Shown here piece after piece: positions 31,278 through 43,600 of a stretch of DNA of 64,000 bases. Numbering within the stretch: position 1 is the first letter of the stretch; the number at the start of each line of letters is the position of its first letter. Source of the stretch: Phoronis australis. Its lineage: Eukaryota; Phoronida; Phoronidae. Location: contig NMRA01000070.1 in assembly GCA_002633005.1 (NCBI GenBank), positions 215,575 to 279,574 of the forward strand. The letters run 5' to 3'. The notes under the pieces are model-generated. The model did not search any database. It had not been told where the DNA came from and worked only from the letters and a program-made list of their open reading frames with translations. A program made the position numbers and the translations under genes.

Positions 31278-31636
31278 TTACAAATTTGCTATGAAGTCAT
31301 TGAGTGACTTGCTTGATAAAGTCCTCTTGAAATCATTTGTGTCTAAAATTTCTTCTTTGCGAGGTGAGTCAACTTCGGATAAATTTTGTTCCCCGTCAAT
31401 GTTGGCAGGCTCGGATAAGTCCGAACTCGTCTCTGGCTTTTCATTGGCGAGATCTTTAGCAAAGTTGTCGTCGTAGATCTTGCGGAGCAGTTCTTTGTCA
31501 AGGGAACTTTCGGTGCTTCTCTTGGAAAGATGTGAATCTGAACTCGCCGACTTGATGTATCTCTGGTAGGCCGGTTGCTCGTGGCCACAGTTGGAGCACG
31601 TGAATAACGGCTGTATGGACGGCGTTCGAGTACTCG
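31278..31636 (-). CDS. Last exon, cytoplasmic tail
   Basis: After TTCTTTTTTGTAG the open frame starts in the exact phase left by the membrane-span exon. It begins [20 protein letters not shown] and runs 118 residues to TAA at 31278. It is rich in Ser, Asp, Glu and Lys with a CxxC near the start and no domain I recognise. A different, overlapping frame gives a longer apparent ORF, which is a shadow. Confidence 0.82.
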
Positions 31637-34600
31637 CTACAAAAAAGAAAACTAAGGAAGGCTGGTGTTTAGACCGTTGACGTTTAAAAATGGCTATAAC
31701 TCGGATGTCACCATTTGTTTTTCTGAGGTTTGTTTCATAACAAGTTATTTAAGATTTAATTCATAAATCTGGTCTTGCAAATACACTCCAAACAATTATT
31801 TCAGAAAGAAATAAATCTCAGGTGAGCCAAAGTGCAGTCTTCGAGAATATACATACAACCACCAGTTAGGTCTACTGAGGTAATTTTTATCGATTGTTTC
31901 TAGACTGCGATACGCTCACAATTACTTGGCTAAACATTTTCAGCAATTTTGAAGTGGTAAGGCCAAATTTCATGAAACAAACCCCAGCTCATGAAAAGTG
32001 ACAAGATCTAATTCAGAAGAGTGTGCATACGCTCATTTAACAATTACTGAATAAAGGTCCAGTCTCTTAAGTAGTAGCATATCACAAAATACAAACAGTT
32101 TGTACACACATCAGTCGTGACTATATTCTAAGAGACGTACTTTTCCTGAAATGGGATTTACTTAATTTTCACAAATAATTGTGTGAAGCGTAAAACCAAA
32201 TTTCTCGGTTAAGTCTTTAGACATTTTTCATGACACAGACCCCGATCACTTTTTTACCGTAGGAACCCATCAGGGCTGACGCAAAGCACTTAAGATCACG
32301 CAATTCTGCGAGATATCACCAAAGATTTCAAGCAAGACGTGATTACACTAGTTCATCTCTCGAGTGTCTTGGGTATATAGAACTCAACCCTACGCATGCG
32401 ACTAAAAAGTGCTCTCGCACAAGAAAATTCGTTGCAGTGGACACGTGCTTTCAATTACGGTGCACGTAAGTTATCTATGGTGTCACCAGATGTTTACCAG
32501 CCGATAACTATGCGACACCACCTTAGAAAAAAGCAGCTCCGTTGGCGAAATCACAAATTGCGGTTGCACCCCCCCCCGCCTCTTCCCACATCCTAGATCC
32601 AGCAGTGACAAGCGCCACAATTCCCATTCATTGCAGGTCACAAGAAGCCCTTAGGTATCTTAGAACATTCAAAGCCTATAGCATCTAAGAAATATTGGGG
32701 GAAGCCTGCATATGTTAAAACGTGTACGTGTGCGATCAACTGAATAGACGAGACTAAAGTGTTAATGAAAACCGCAATCATCATTGGTTGCGATGAAATT
32801 CCTAATTCTTATATTTACAAAAATGCACAACTTCACTTAAAATTGCTACACATAATTTTACCTACAAACTCACTGTCTGCGACTTATGTTGGTTTTGCAG
32901 ATTCAAATTTCATTGCATTGTATCATTGAACAACTGGACCCGGGGTCTAATCTCATTACTCAAGCTTGAAAATATTTGTGACATTTTCCGTTTTTTTTAA
33001 TACAAACTCAAGATATTTGTGTAGAACAAAGGGCTTGAGTACGTTAAGGTTAACGCAGATGAGAGTCACGTCCAGGATTCGAGATACAAACTCGAGTAGA
33101 AACTGAGATTTCTAGTTCAGTCTCTTACTCTTAATTTTGATGTTGGGGTCATCAAGTGCAAAATAGGACTGCACACCCACTCCATGTGACGCCTTTTATA
33201 CTCGAGCACAGAATTATTGACATTTATTTGAGATCGTATTCAGGGTTGAGCGGAAAATGCCATAGCTATTTGCTATTTCCATGTCGAGTACAAAGATTAG
33301 ACCTCCATCTTTTTATGTACATTGTAACGAGATGCTTCGGGTAATGTCTAGTTTTGTCGCACTTTGAGGCGCAGTACGGTGATTTTGTCCTCGGGTGCTT
33401 ATTTTCCGGTACGAAAACTAGGGCGAAGCAACATCAGCGTTGGGAAATCGATATAATAAATTGATTAGCCTAGACATTCGAATACTGTATAAAGATTTTT
33501 TAACACGTTATTAACTCCACCAACTGGAAATCAATCGAGCCCCGTTTCATGCGCGCACGCAGCCCGAAAAAAGGGTGCACGTTCTCGGCTATGAATTGTG
33601 TATTCGCCGAATTTTGGTAGTTTCTGCCTTTTTAGTGGACTTTAGTCTCGTTTCCTACTTTTTCAGAGGTTTTGTTTCTCTGAGGCGGACCTTTTTGCCC
33701 ACCTCACCAAATAGGGGGCCCGTTCGAGCCTCCCCCCTGGGTGAGCGCATGCGCCGATTGATGAAATCCAAATGCAAGTTTCAGTGATCAAACATGTCCC
33801 CAGAGCAGTCATGACTGGGGCGATGTAAGATGAAACAAAAATACAGCTGCTTCCCTTCAAAGACCTCCCTGTCTCTATACTGACCTGCCCAAATGACCCC
33901 CATACAGACGGCGCCCGCTACAGAGGCTAACAGCGGAAGTACCACCTTCGGCCAAATTTTCCCATCGCAGTGTTGCGTATCCTCGTAGACGGGCTCTTTA
34001 GAACCACCCTTTACGCACGAGCAGTTTGTCTTTACGTCACAGCCAGTGAAGTACGACCCTGTCACAGTGGTGTTGCAAGAACATCCCTCCGTAGTCGTGT
34101 TTTGCGAAGCCATTTGTTGTGCATTATTGGCATTTGTTCCCGTTGGTAGGCCTACCACTGGGATCACGTTGACGGGAATGTCACATAGGACGCCTTTCCA
34201 ATTTGGCGGGCAGACGCACTCATATAGGTTCACGCGATTTACACACGTTGCGTTGACGGGACATGGATTGCTGTAGAAACATATTGGCATTTGTGAGCTC
34301 GTAACGTGCTCAAAATTGTGTCGAGACAACAAAATTACAGCCGATATCAATGTAAATATATCAGTTGGCTCGGGATTCACTTTTTTGATACTGGACGCCA
34401 GTACCCCTAGGCTTGTCTGTTTATAAAACATGCCAAATTCGTAACCCGCCTGAGTCACCCAGGCTAAGTGCAACATGTTTCTTGAATATATTTATGCCAG
34501 TTTTCGTGTTGGCTGTAGTCTACTGCCACTAAACTTCAGGTAATTGTGGCGGATGTAGAGTGTGTCAAAGTAACTGTTGGGCCGGTCTTCCTAAAAGGTC

Positions 34601-37600
34601 TTAATTTGTAGTTGTGTAAATAATTGACCAAGAGTACAGGACATATACAGAGGAAAGAAATTCTGACGAAGGTTTATAGATTTGCCCTGGAAATAATAAT
34701 ATACACTATTGACTGCAATAGGCCACGCAAAACAATGCTTCCAGGTGTTTAATCCACGTCGTGCAATGTGGTACTGTGGAGGAGGTCTATACTAATTTCA
34801 TAAAGCGCTTTTAAACCCGCGCTTTGATTTTGACCACTTACCTTATAGCATAGTTGGTGATTGTTTTGTACCTTACTCAGTTTGAGATGTAGTCTCTGGG
34901 CTCGGGACCAACTGATAGTTCCTCAGACCAAGCTCATACAAGTTTAAATTACCTTCTGATTGAGCTTCATAAGCTTGGTTTGTAAGCAATAACGAAATGC
35001 CAGTCCTTTCCAAGCCGATAAATAACACCTGTTTTGACAGAGGAACCATTGGAGACCAATTTCATAACGGTAAGTGGCCTATATCAAACTATTTTTTTTT
35101 TGACAAATGACACGGAATTAGTGCTACTTTGTAAGCAATGAAAACAGTAACAGTCCGTGTTTGTCTTGCGTGGACTCATGGAGTCGATGCCAAACTGCAA
35201 GTTTTGAGGGGACTGCTAGTCAGAGTCTTACCTGATGCATTCATTGAAGTCGTACTCGCAGTTCTCTCCCATCCAGCCCGGTGCGCATTTGCACTCGTAT
35301 GTAGGCGACCGGTTGATGCACGTGCCACCGTAGCGGCAGGGAAAACTGGAAAATTACAAACATTTGCTTTCACTTTACAACTAAATAATGAACCACACTT
35401 TGTGAGATAAGTACTGTTTGTGTTGACTAGTCTTGGGGCTAGGCGGAATATTAAAAGGATTCATGCGTCGGACAACATAGAATTTCTACTGTTAAGAGCT
35501 TAGGTGTAATGCTTGAAAGCTTTTAGGTGCCCTGTTGGATCATTGTGACCATAGATTTTAGGGCTCATTTTGGTCCGTTTACGTGAACTATCCTGGACGG
35601 TCTTATGTTTTAATGTTGTGAACACGTACGAACTTCAGTCAAAAACGTGTCATGTACAAACAGCATTTTTCGTATACGGTGTCTTCAGTTTTAAGTCACC
35701 CATACCTGGCTCAATAGCTAGGATAACATCCAAAACCAACTAGACTTCCTATAGAAGATACCGCTACCAATCACGTGGTTAAGAAAGGCTTCCTAAGAGG
35801 CTACGAGTCACGTGACTAAGAAAGACTTCCTACAAAAGAGGCTACGAATCACGTGGTTAAAGGCGAAGGCAACCTTTTTCCATGTCATTTTGAGCCAAAA
35901 TAAGTTGGGTTGGTTATCCTAGACATATTTTCCACTTAATTACAGCTTTTCGTAATTTTATTAATTACTCGTCCGCTACTCCGGAAGTGACGTTTTAGGA
36001 GGCAAGCATTTCCCGCCACTTGGTTTTGCGTTGACTTTACCGTGCGAATCTGTTCTATTCTACTTTTGTTTTGTGCTGTTTTTCAACAATTGTCGCCACC
36101 ACTTTCCATCGGTGAGTATTCTGCGGCAAGATAGGTTAGTAGAGAACTCAACTACGTTGGATTTAGGGATTGTTTAGTGTGTTGTAAGCTGAAAATGGCT
36201 GGAGTCGGTGACCCGTATCACAGTGACAGTAGTGTGAGTGACGGAGACCTTGTTCACAGCAGTGGTGACGAGGAATTTTTTCACGGACATTCAGTGGGTG
36301 GGTACATGTTTGAGCCCGAGTATAACGAGGCAGAGTACGCACAGGCACAGGCAGCTGTTGAGAGAAACGAGGCGGCTACTGAGGACAGACGTGGTGACAC
36401 ATCTTGGTGCAAATGCACTGTGTGCGTTGTTATGCCTACCTCAATGGAATGCTTGTGCTGTTCAGAGTTCGACGAGGCCAAGCCACTACTGGACATGGTT
36501 AAGTGGACCTCCGGCATACCACGGACAGAGGAACAACTGTCCCACTTGCCAGAGTGTCCCGCGACACACTCCCACTGGATGGTGACCTGAGCACCCAAAC
36601 TGCTTACATCGTGTCGTGTGACTCCCTCGCCACACACCTGGCACCTTCTAAATAGCTCCAACACTTTAGACAAGTCCACAATAAACTTATCAAAGTTTGG
36701 CTCACCGATCTGTTCACTGGACGACGAACTGTCCTCTTCACTGGGTGTCGAACTGGGCCTGTAATCACTCCCACTACTCAATATCGCTGCAGGGCTGCTT
36801 AGAGGCTCTGGGCTGGAGAAAACAGCACAGGGCGAATCACTACTGGTTCCAGGAATTGCACGCTCTGGGGTACGTTCGGAGGCACGGGTGACAGTAGATG
36901 AAGTGCCTCCACTGGCTCCAGTCACTGTACTGGCCACAGCTCGCGAGGCTTCTCGCTTCAAAAACGCACTTCTCGGGGGTGGCGACGGGGCACTGCCGGG
37001 AATCAACACAGACGGAATGGCATCCTTCTTCAGGCGTTGTTTCGCAGGGACCTTCATCAGTTCAGCGTACAAATCCCTTTCGTAACCGGAGGGCAGAAAG
37101 TGCTTGCCGCACACACGGTAATTCTCCACTGCTTCGTACGTTGCGTGTACGGGTAACGCTGCGTTCTTAACACGAACGAGCCAAGTACGGCGAAGTGTGT
37201 CATCTATCGGAAAGCGATGCAAAGGTACTCCAAAAGCGCGCGTGAGCCGATAATTAGTACATTCCGGTAAGCAGCAACAGTGTGGCATGTTGACTGACTA
37301 GTAAATGAAAGCAAACGACGACGGAAATAACACAACCAAGGTAGAACAATGACTGACTCGGCAGCTCTCACAGTCAGACTATATGAAAAGAAATTGGCGC
37401 GAAATGCTTGCCTCCTAAAACGTCACTTCCGCAGTAGCGGACGAGTAATTAATAAAATTACGAAAATCTGTAATTAAGTGGAAAATATGTCTAGGATTAC
37501 CAACCAACCTTATTTTAGCTCAAAATGACATGGAAAAAGGTTGCCTTCGCCTTTAAGAAAGACTTCTTTTAGAAGAGGCTACCAACCTGTGAGAGGCTGG

Positions 37601-40600
37601 TTTCCTTGAGTATGCAATGCATAATGTGTGATGCATTTAAATCGCCTTTGCAAGAAAATAGAAGAGAAGTTTTCATGTGTCCGTAATGTGTATTTCGTAA
37701 TCGCCTAATTGCTACTAAGTTTACTTGAAACGGATTGTGTTGCGATTCAATGCGCATAATTGAGGGGGTTCCGCTTTCATGACGTCATCGAAGACGTTTG
37801 CTACTCAAAGTGCTAAGAAACTAATTACAGAGGCAATTTAACGAGTCGCGTGTCAAAATGGCCGCAACCGCCAATCCTCCAACCTTTTTAAGGGACTAAG
37901 TTGTGCTGTCACAAAAATAACACGTCAATTTAGCACTGCGTTCTGACAGCGACAGTGTTTTCTGTGGGCTTACCTCCAGCATGGATTGGTGCTGTACTGG
38001 CAGTTAACTCCATACCACGTGTCTGTACAGTTACACTGGTATCCGTTGAGCATGTCTACGCACTTTCCGTGTTCACAGGGGGAGCTTCAATTAGAGGAAA
38101 GAATTTAAATGAACGTAATTGGCAAAGTACCGGGCGACTAGCCCAAAGGGTGGCTCCCAACAGTGTAGAAATGAACTGCACATGAAAAAGGAGAGATATC
38201 AAAGTCACGTCTGTTTTGAGAAGTTCGAGAACGCCCATGTTGCGTACCTTCCTGAGTTCTGGTTATCGAAGTTTGTGAAGTAAGAAATTTTCACACAGCC
38301 TCGGCTGTGTTTCTACAAAATGTGCATTTCAAATGACAATTTCCGCTGGGTTTTCCTTTAAAACTGGTATTACCATTCGAGTCTAAAATCCCAGTCAAAA
38401 TGTCTTCCCAAATAATTCTCTTTTTCGACTATCCACCACTGAAATATACTTGGTGTTGTTTGTGTTTCGAAAAGTTTGGTTGTATTATTGAAAGTTAACT
38501 TTTACAATTGTCTTAAACATTAATATAATTCTAAATAAAGTTCGTTGTTCCAATAATTTGAATTTGACGAAAAATTAGATTTTTTGTCAGGACACATAAA
38601 TATGGATTCGGTTTGCAAACTAACCTTGCACATTCGTCGATGTTCGTTTCACACTGTCTACCAGTCATTCCAGCAGGACACTGGCACTCGTATCGACCAA
38701 TCAGATTGTCGCACGTTCCGTTATTCATGCACGGATTACTGAAAAATTTGACCGAGACATGTCATTAAAAGGAACGTCAGAATATAGGTATAACTTTTCT
38801 CTGTTTCCAATTTGTACTTCTTTCAGATCATTCAATTTCCTTGTAATTTTTAGTACTTGTGTATAAATGAAATAATTAAAAAATGTTAACTAAAAAGGGC
38901 AACGTATAACTTTTTTCAGATTGGGAATGCCACGAGCAAATGAGTTATTGTTCTAAATAAATAAGTAAGTAAATGATTTTCTACCAAACTTCCGACATAA
39001 CTTCTGTGTATTCAGTAAATACTAATAAAATGTTTGACATGGAAACAAAATCACATACCTTTTTAGCCGCACAAACCTACCTCCCACATTCGTCAATGTC
39101 CGTTTGACAACGAAGACCAGCGAAGCCCGTCTGACATTGACACAAGTAGTAAGCTTCGTTGTCAATGCATGTCGCATTGTTTTGACAGGGGTTACTGAGA
39201 AAAGTAAGAATTGGAAATGATTTTTGAGAAGTACCCAATGAATACAATACTCAAAACTTTAAATGCGAATTGCTACCCGCATTGTTTAACAAGCGTCAAT
39301 CATGCTCTCCTGTCAAACCCATTTTAAAAACTTCAAAGATTATTATACTTGAAGTAGATCTAGCTTCAGCAGAATACGTGACTAATTATTGTTAAATGTA
39401 AGTTCTCTGTAGATGAGAAGAAAGCCTCGTGTTTGTTTCTGTAGTGAACTACTAGTCACAAACCAGCATTCGATAAACCTCCTTTGCTATGCTGGGCCCC
39501 TGACTCCTTTCCCATGGTTAAATGGGAAAAATTACCTAGTGCATTCGTCTATTTCTTGGAAACAGTTTGTTCCCGTCCAGCCTAAATTACACGTGCAAGT
39601 GTACCCGTTGACCTTGTCGTTACANGCTTCCTTTCCAACAGGGGGAGCTGCAAGATATGACACAAAACCGTGTTAACATCAAATGGGACAAACACTAAAG
39701 AGTGTTTGGTTCAGTGTTTCGATAGTGTTGACAGAGTATGAAAAAACGAAAAGATATGAATGGTATGGAGTGAGCCCACTAACACAAACTCACCGCATAT
39801 TTGGCGCAGAGCCGGTGACCCTCCCTCGGCAGAGATCAAACACTGAAATTCACGAAGAATTCTCCAAACAGGGTAATCGCGAATTCGAACACCTTTAGTT
39901 TATGGCGGAAGTAAAATGTACCCGTTTCTCAGTATTCATGCATTCGATAAAATTCACGTAGCAATAAGTACCTGTAGCACTCATTTATGTTGTTTTCACA
40001 GTTGAACCCATTGAAACCTGGGGGACAACTGCAGGTGTATTTGTTCACTAGGTCGTTACAAGTCCCGTTGTTCTGACATGGGTTACTGAAACACAAATGA
40101 AAAAGTAGACATAAATTACACGTCATAGAGTACAGTATATAGCTAAAAGGTATAATAACCAAGTTCAGAGTTGATTGGCATGTTTCCGGACCCACGATCA
40201 AGGCTGCCGCGGGGCATCAGACTATATTTTCAACTTATTGGCACTTGAGGCAACTAACTGAGCTAGGAGGGTGGTCTGTGCCACGCCATGCGCGCACAAA
40301 GGGGGGCTCGAACGAGACCCCCATTTGGCAAAGTGGGCAAAAAGGTCCGCCTCAGAGCAACAAAAAGTCCAAGAAAACGAGACAAAAGTCCACTAAAAAG
40401 GCAGGAACTACCAAAATTCGTCGAACGCGCAACGTACCTCGTTTTTTTGTAAAAGGTCCACATTTCCAAAAACTCGAGCCCCTCCCCATTTTTAGGCTGG
40501 GTACGCCCATGCCACGCCTAAAACTCATGGTGGCAAAATGCTAGTGTTACTTAAGTATCTAAAACTTCCCATATTGTAGGCTCCGCATAGGAAAATTGAT

Positions 40601-43600
40601 CCATGACACTGACCCTCTAAGTTCATACTATGAAACAACGTTCATTGACAAACGTTGATTATTATTTATCTACAATCACAGGTGCAAACCACAATGACTG
40701 AATGTCGATAAAGCCGTTGTCTACAGTCCGCCAGGTTCGTTTGAATTACTTCCGGTGACGTAGCGAACATGTCTATTACCAATTTCGCCCAGAAATTTTG
40801 AAATAAACGAATCGCCCATGGCGGATTTAAGGGGGGGGGGGGCAGTTCGGGGGTGCGAATGTCTGACGAGAAAAATCCTGGCTAACACACTCTGTCCTGA
40901 CCCACCAACTCAAAATCATGGATCCGCCCCTGCGGTAATTAACAAAACCCCGTTCATTGGTTGCGCGTAAGGTCACAATTTGTTTCGCCACTCTCTTTTT
41001 AATACTTAGTTCATTCATTCCCTAAAATGGCACTCCTTGCCGATATGTATTCCCACGATTCAGTGCCCAAGGCTTGGCAACACAGAACATTTCCTTACCT
41101 GTGGCATTCGTCAAAGTTCGTTTCACAGAGATTACCGACATACCCGGCCTGACACTGACACGTGTAGTTGTAAGCGCCGTCTTGGCAAGTGGCGTTGTTC
41201 TGACACGCATTGCCAATGCAACTGTCGTGGATATCTGAAAATAAATTGATCATCATGGCTTATTCTCAAATTTTAACCGAGGACACCTGTTTGATAACGG
41301 TGACGACCCGGAAGGGAGGATCACGGGGCCCATTCCATGACGCAAGATAGCGAGTGTGGACCATATATTAATCACTTGTAATGCATGGCAAAATTGCGCG
41401 AATGAGTTATGCGATCTCGCCAAATTCGCACGAAACTGGTCTGAGGCCTGCAGAACCCAATCCTTACTGTGCGCTGCAGATTTGCTGGCGCGTGCGAAAA
41501 CGTATCCTCTACGTACGGTGCACCTCATTGCTCGCTTCGCTCGAGGAGCTCTACTAGTGACGAATCCGGAATATCCACACGCCCTTTATGGTTGTCCCCT
41601 TTCAGACCCCTCTGTACAAAATCCTAGATGTGAGGCGGCCAGAGCAAGCACAAGTGCATTAACTTGAAGATTAGAAACTGAGATACAACAAGCGTTATCT
41701 TATCTGTTTCTTCACCTATTCTTTACATGTTTATTTATTATTTATTAATGTAATATTTACAATGCGGATAGCTCCATCACTTTTCACTGCTTTCCATGGG
41801 GGCCCTCAGTCAGACCAATGAAGCCATTCTTGGCGCGGAACACACATAAACGGAGCATGTCGCTAACAGGGACGTAACACGAGTGGTGTTTACAGGTTTG
41901 CTCAGTTGCATAAAATTATGATTCAACGGTTTTTACCCTGCCAGAATCTGTGCATCCCCACTATAACCAAGGCGGTGTGCGGTATTTCGGTGTTCAGCCC
42001 CACCTACTGAGCACTTGGAACACTGTGGGATACGACTATACTACATAAACCTAAACATTAAATCATCGCTTCGGCGAAACAATTATGAGAGACAATCATG
42101 CGGGTCATAATCAACTTTTACACGCTAAACTAAAATGAAATATTGGGTTTCCCAAAATGTACTCACGTTTCAAATGACAATAACTGCGTTGTCTATTGAG
42201 TTAGGGATAATGTTACTGATTGAAATTTATAAAAAGACGACCAAAAAGAAATAAAATCTTTAAAACAACACAAATGCGTTGTAGGTTAATTTGGGAAGAA
42301 GTTAACTTTTCTTTGCACCTAGTCCTCGACGTTTTTGTGTCTGCAGTAGCCTAGCGCGATAATTTTTCGTTCTCCAGAAACCGAGTCGTTTGTTTGCCAT
42401 TCCCTGTATGCAGGGCACGTGACGGCTCTCGCACCTACTTGGGTAGCAACGAGTAACCGTACAGTAGGCCCAGGCGCTGAGTCTGGTCCAAGAAACTGAA
42501 TTTGAACTCCCGGCGATGCACTGAAGTGTGTTTACCTGTTTGGGACACCCTACAGACGTGAATAACTTACCTATTTCGCAGTGAACGCCGGCGAAGTAAC
42601 CAGTCGGACACAGACAGAGAAATTTATCCTCCAGGTTTAAACACGTGCCGCCGTTGATGCAGGGTCCACTGAGACATTCATCATAATCTGAAATTGAAGT
42701 AATCGAATGCAATGTCGTGATAGTGACGATGTTTGTCGTGACAATGTTTTTGAAAGACCAGCTGCACTGAATTCAAGATGGCTAACGAATTGTAACTTCA
42801 AAATCTGTAATAGTTTGTGTAGTACACGAGGAATATACTACACTGAAATCACATTCATTTGAACAGTCATCTGCTTTTCCCAACTTTTATCCCTATTTCT
42901 GTTAGAATGGCAGAAGGTCCACCTGTGACTTAAAAGGATACCAAACCTGGTTTTGACCTATTAACAAATATTAAAAACAACATGCCCATCCAATTCTCTG
43001 AAACAGAATAATGCTCTATAACCCTCGACAATCCTCAAAAATTTGAAGGAAAATTTAAAAACTCATTTTGAGTTTGTTAAACGGATAAGCGTGACCTAGG
43101 CTTTTAGCGAGGGCAACTGCGGAGAAAGATCATCCTCCAAGAACAATGATAGCCAATCTGTGACATAGGGAGTATAAGTTTTTAGTTAATTCGTGTTTTT
43201 ATCTTTCAGGATCGGCGCCAATGATGCATTAGAAGGTGACACATTGGCTGAAATCATAAAAACAGTATTCTTTTAAAATAAATAAAAATAATAAATTTCA
43301 GCTTATACATGCTTTTAACCGAAGCGTGACTGGAACAATAAGTTAATTCACTGATACCCCATAGTTCAGGCAAGATAATGTTCACACCACAACAAGTCAC
43401 ACAATTTCAATCATTAAGTTACGCAATGTTCATGTCACTTCATTATAACATTAAGCAATAACATGCTTGACTTACCCCATGCCAACACGTAGAAGCATCG
43501 ATAATCGCTCGTTTTCCTATAAAATTTATGAATGGCGCCTTATCTCGTGAAATCGATTTGCATGATCACTAACAATGTGGATAAACTTATTACCAACTCT

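Larger units (their letters stand above)
35861..37552. mobile_element. TTAA-flanked THAP/Kolobok-type DNA transposon
   Basis: A 1,692-bp element flanked by TTAA at 35857-35860 and 37553-37556. Its ends are inverted repeats of about 160 bp (35861-36020 and 37391-37552) starting AGGCGAAGGCAACC, with few mismatches. TTAA targets plus a THAP-domain protein are known for the Kolobok superfamily; piggyBac also uses TTAA but does not usually carry THAP. It holds two facing open frames (see the next two entries) and no recognisable catalytic transposase domain, so it is probably non-autonomous. It lies in the intron before the EGF-8 exon of the receptor gene. Confidence 0.85.

Noticed and set aside
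33781-33884. Read-through tail after the membrane span ([12 protein letters not shown]...)
   Set aside because: It starts at a good GTCAGT donor, and a tail exon in matching phase exists at 31278-31636.
36177-36585. Other frames across the transposon, e.g. the second + frame at 36238-36585
   Set aside because: Shadows of the ballast-like and THAP frames; no motif of their own.
41356-41667. 103-residue + frame within the receptor intron
   Set aside because: No known family, and it lies on the strand opposite to the host gene without promoter or splice evidence.
42571-42761. Extending the EGF-1 exon upstream to an acceptor at 42762 to fix the phase with exon 7
   Set aside because: It restores the frame but adds a low-complexity Thr/Ile stretch, uses a poor acceptor and lacks the expected cysteine. 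The 41-base microexon at 43476-43516 explains the phase better.
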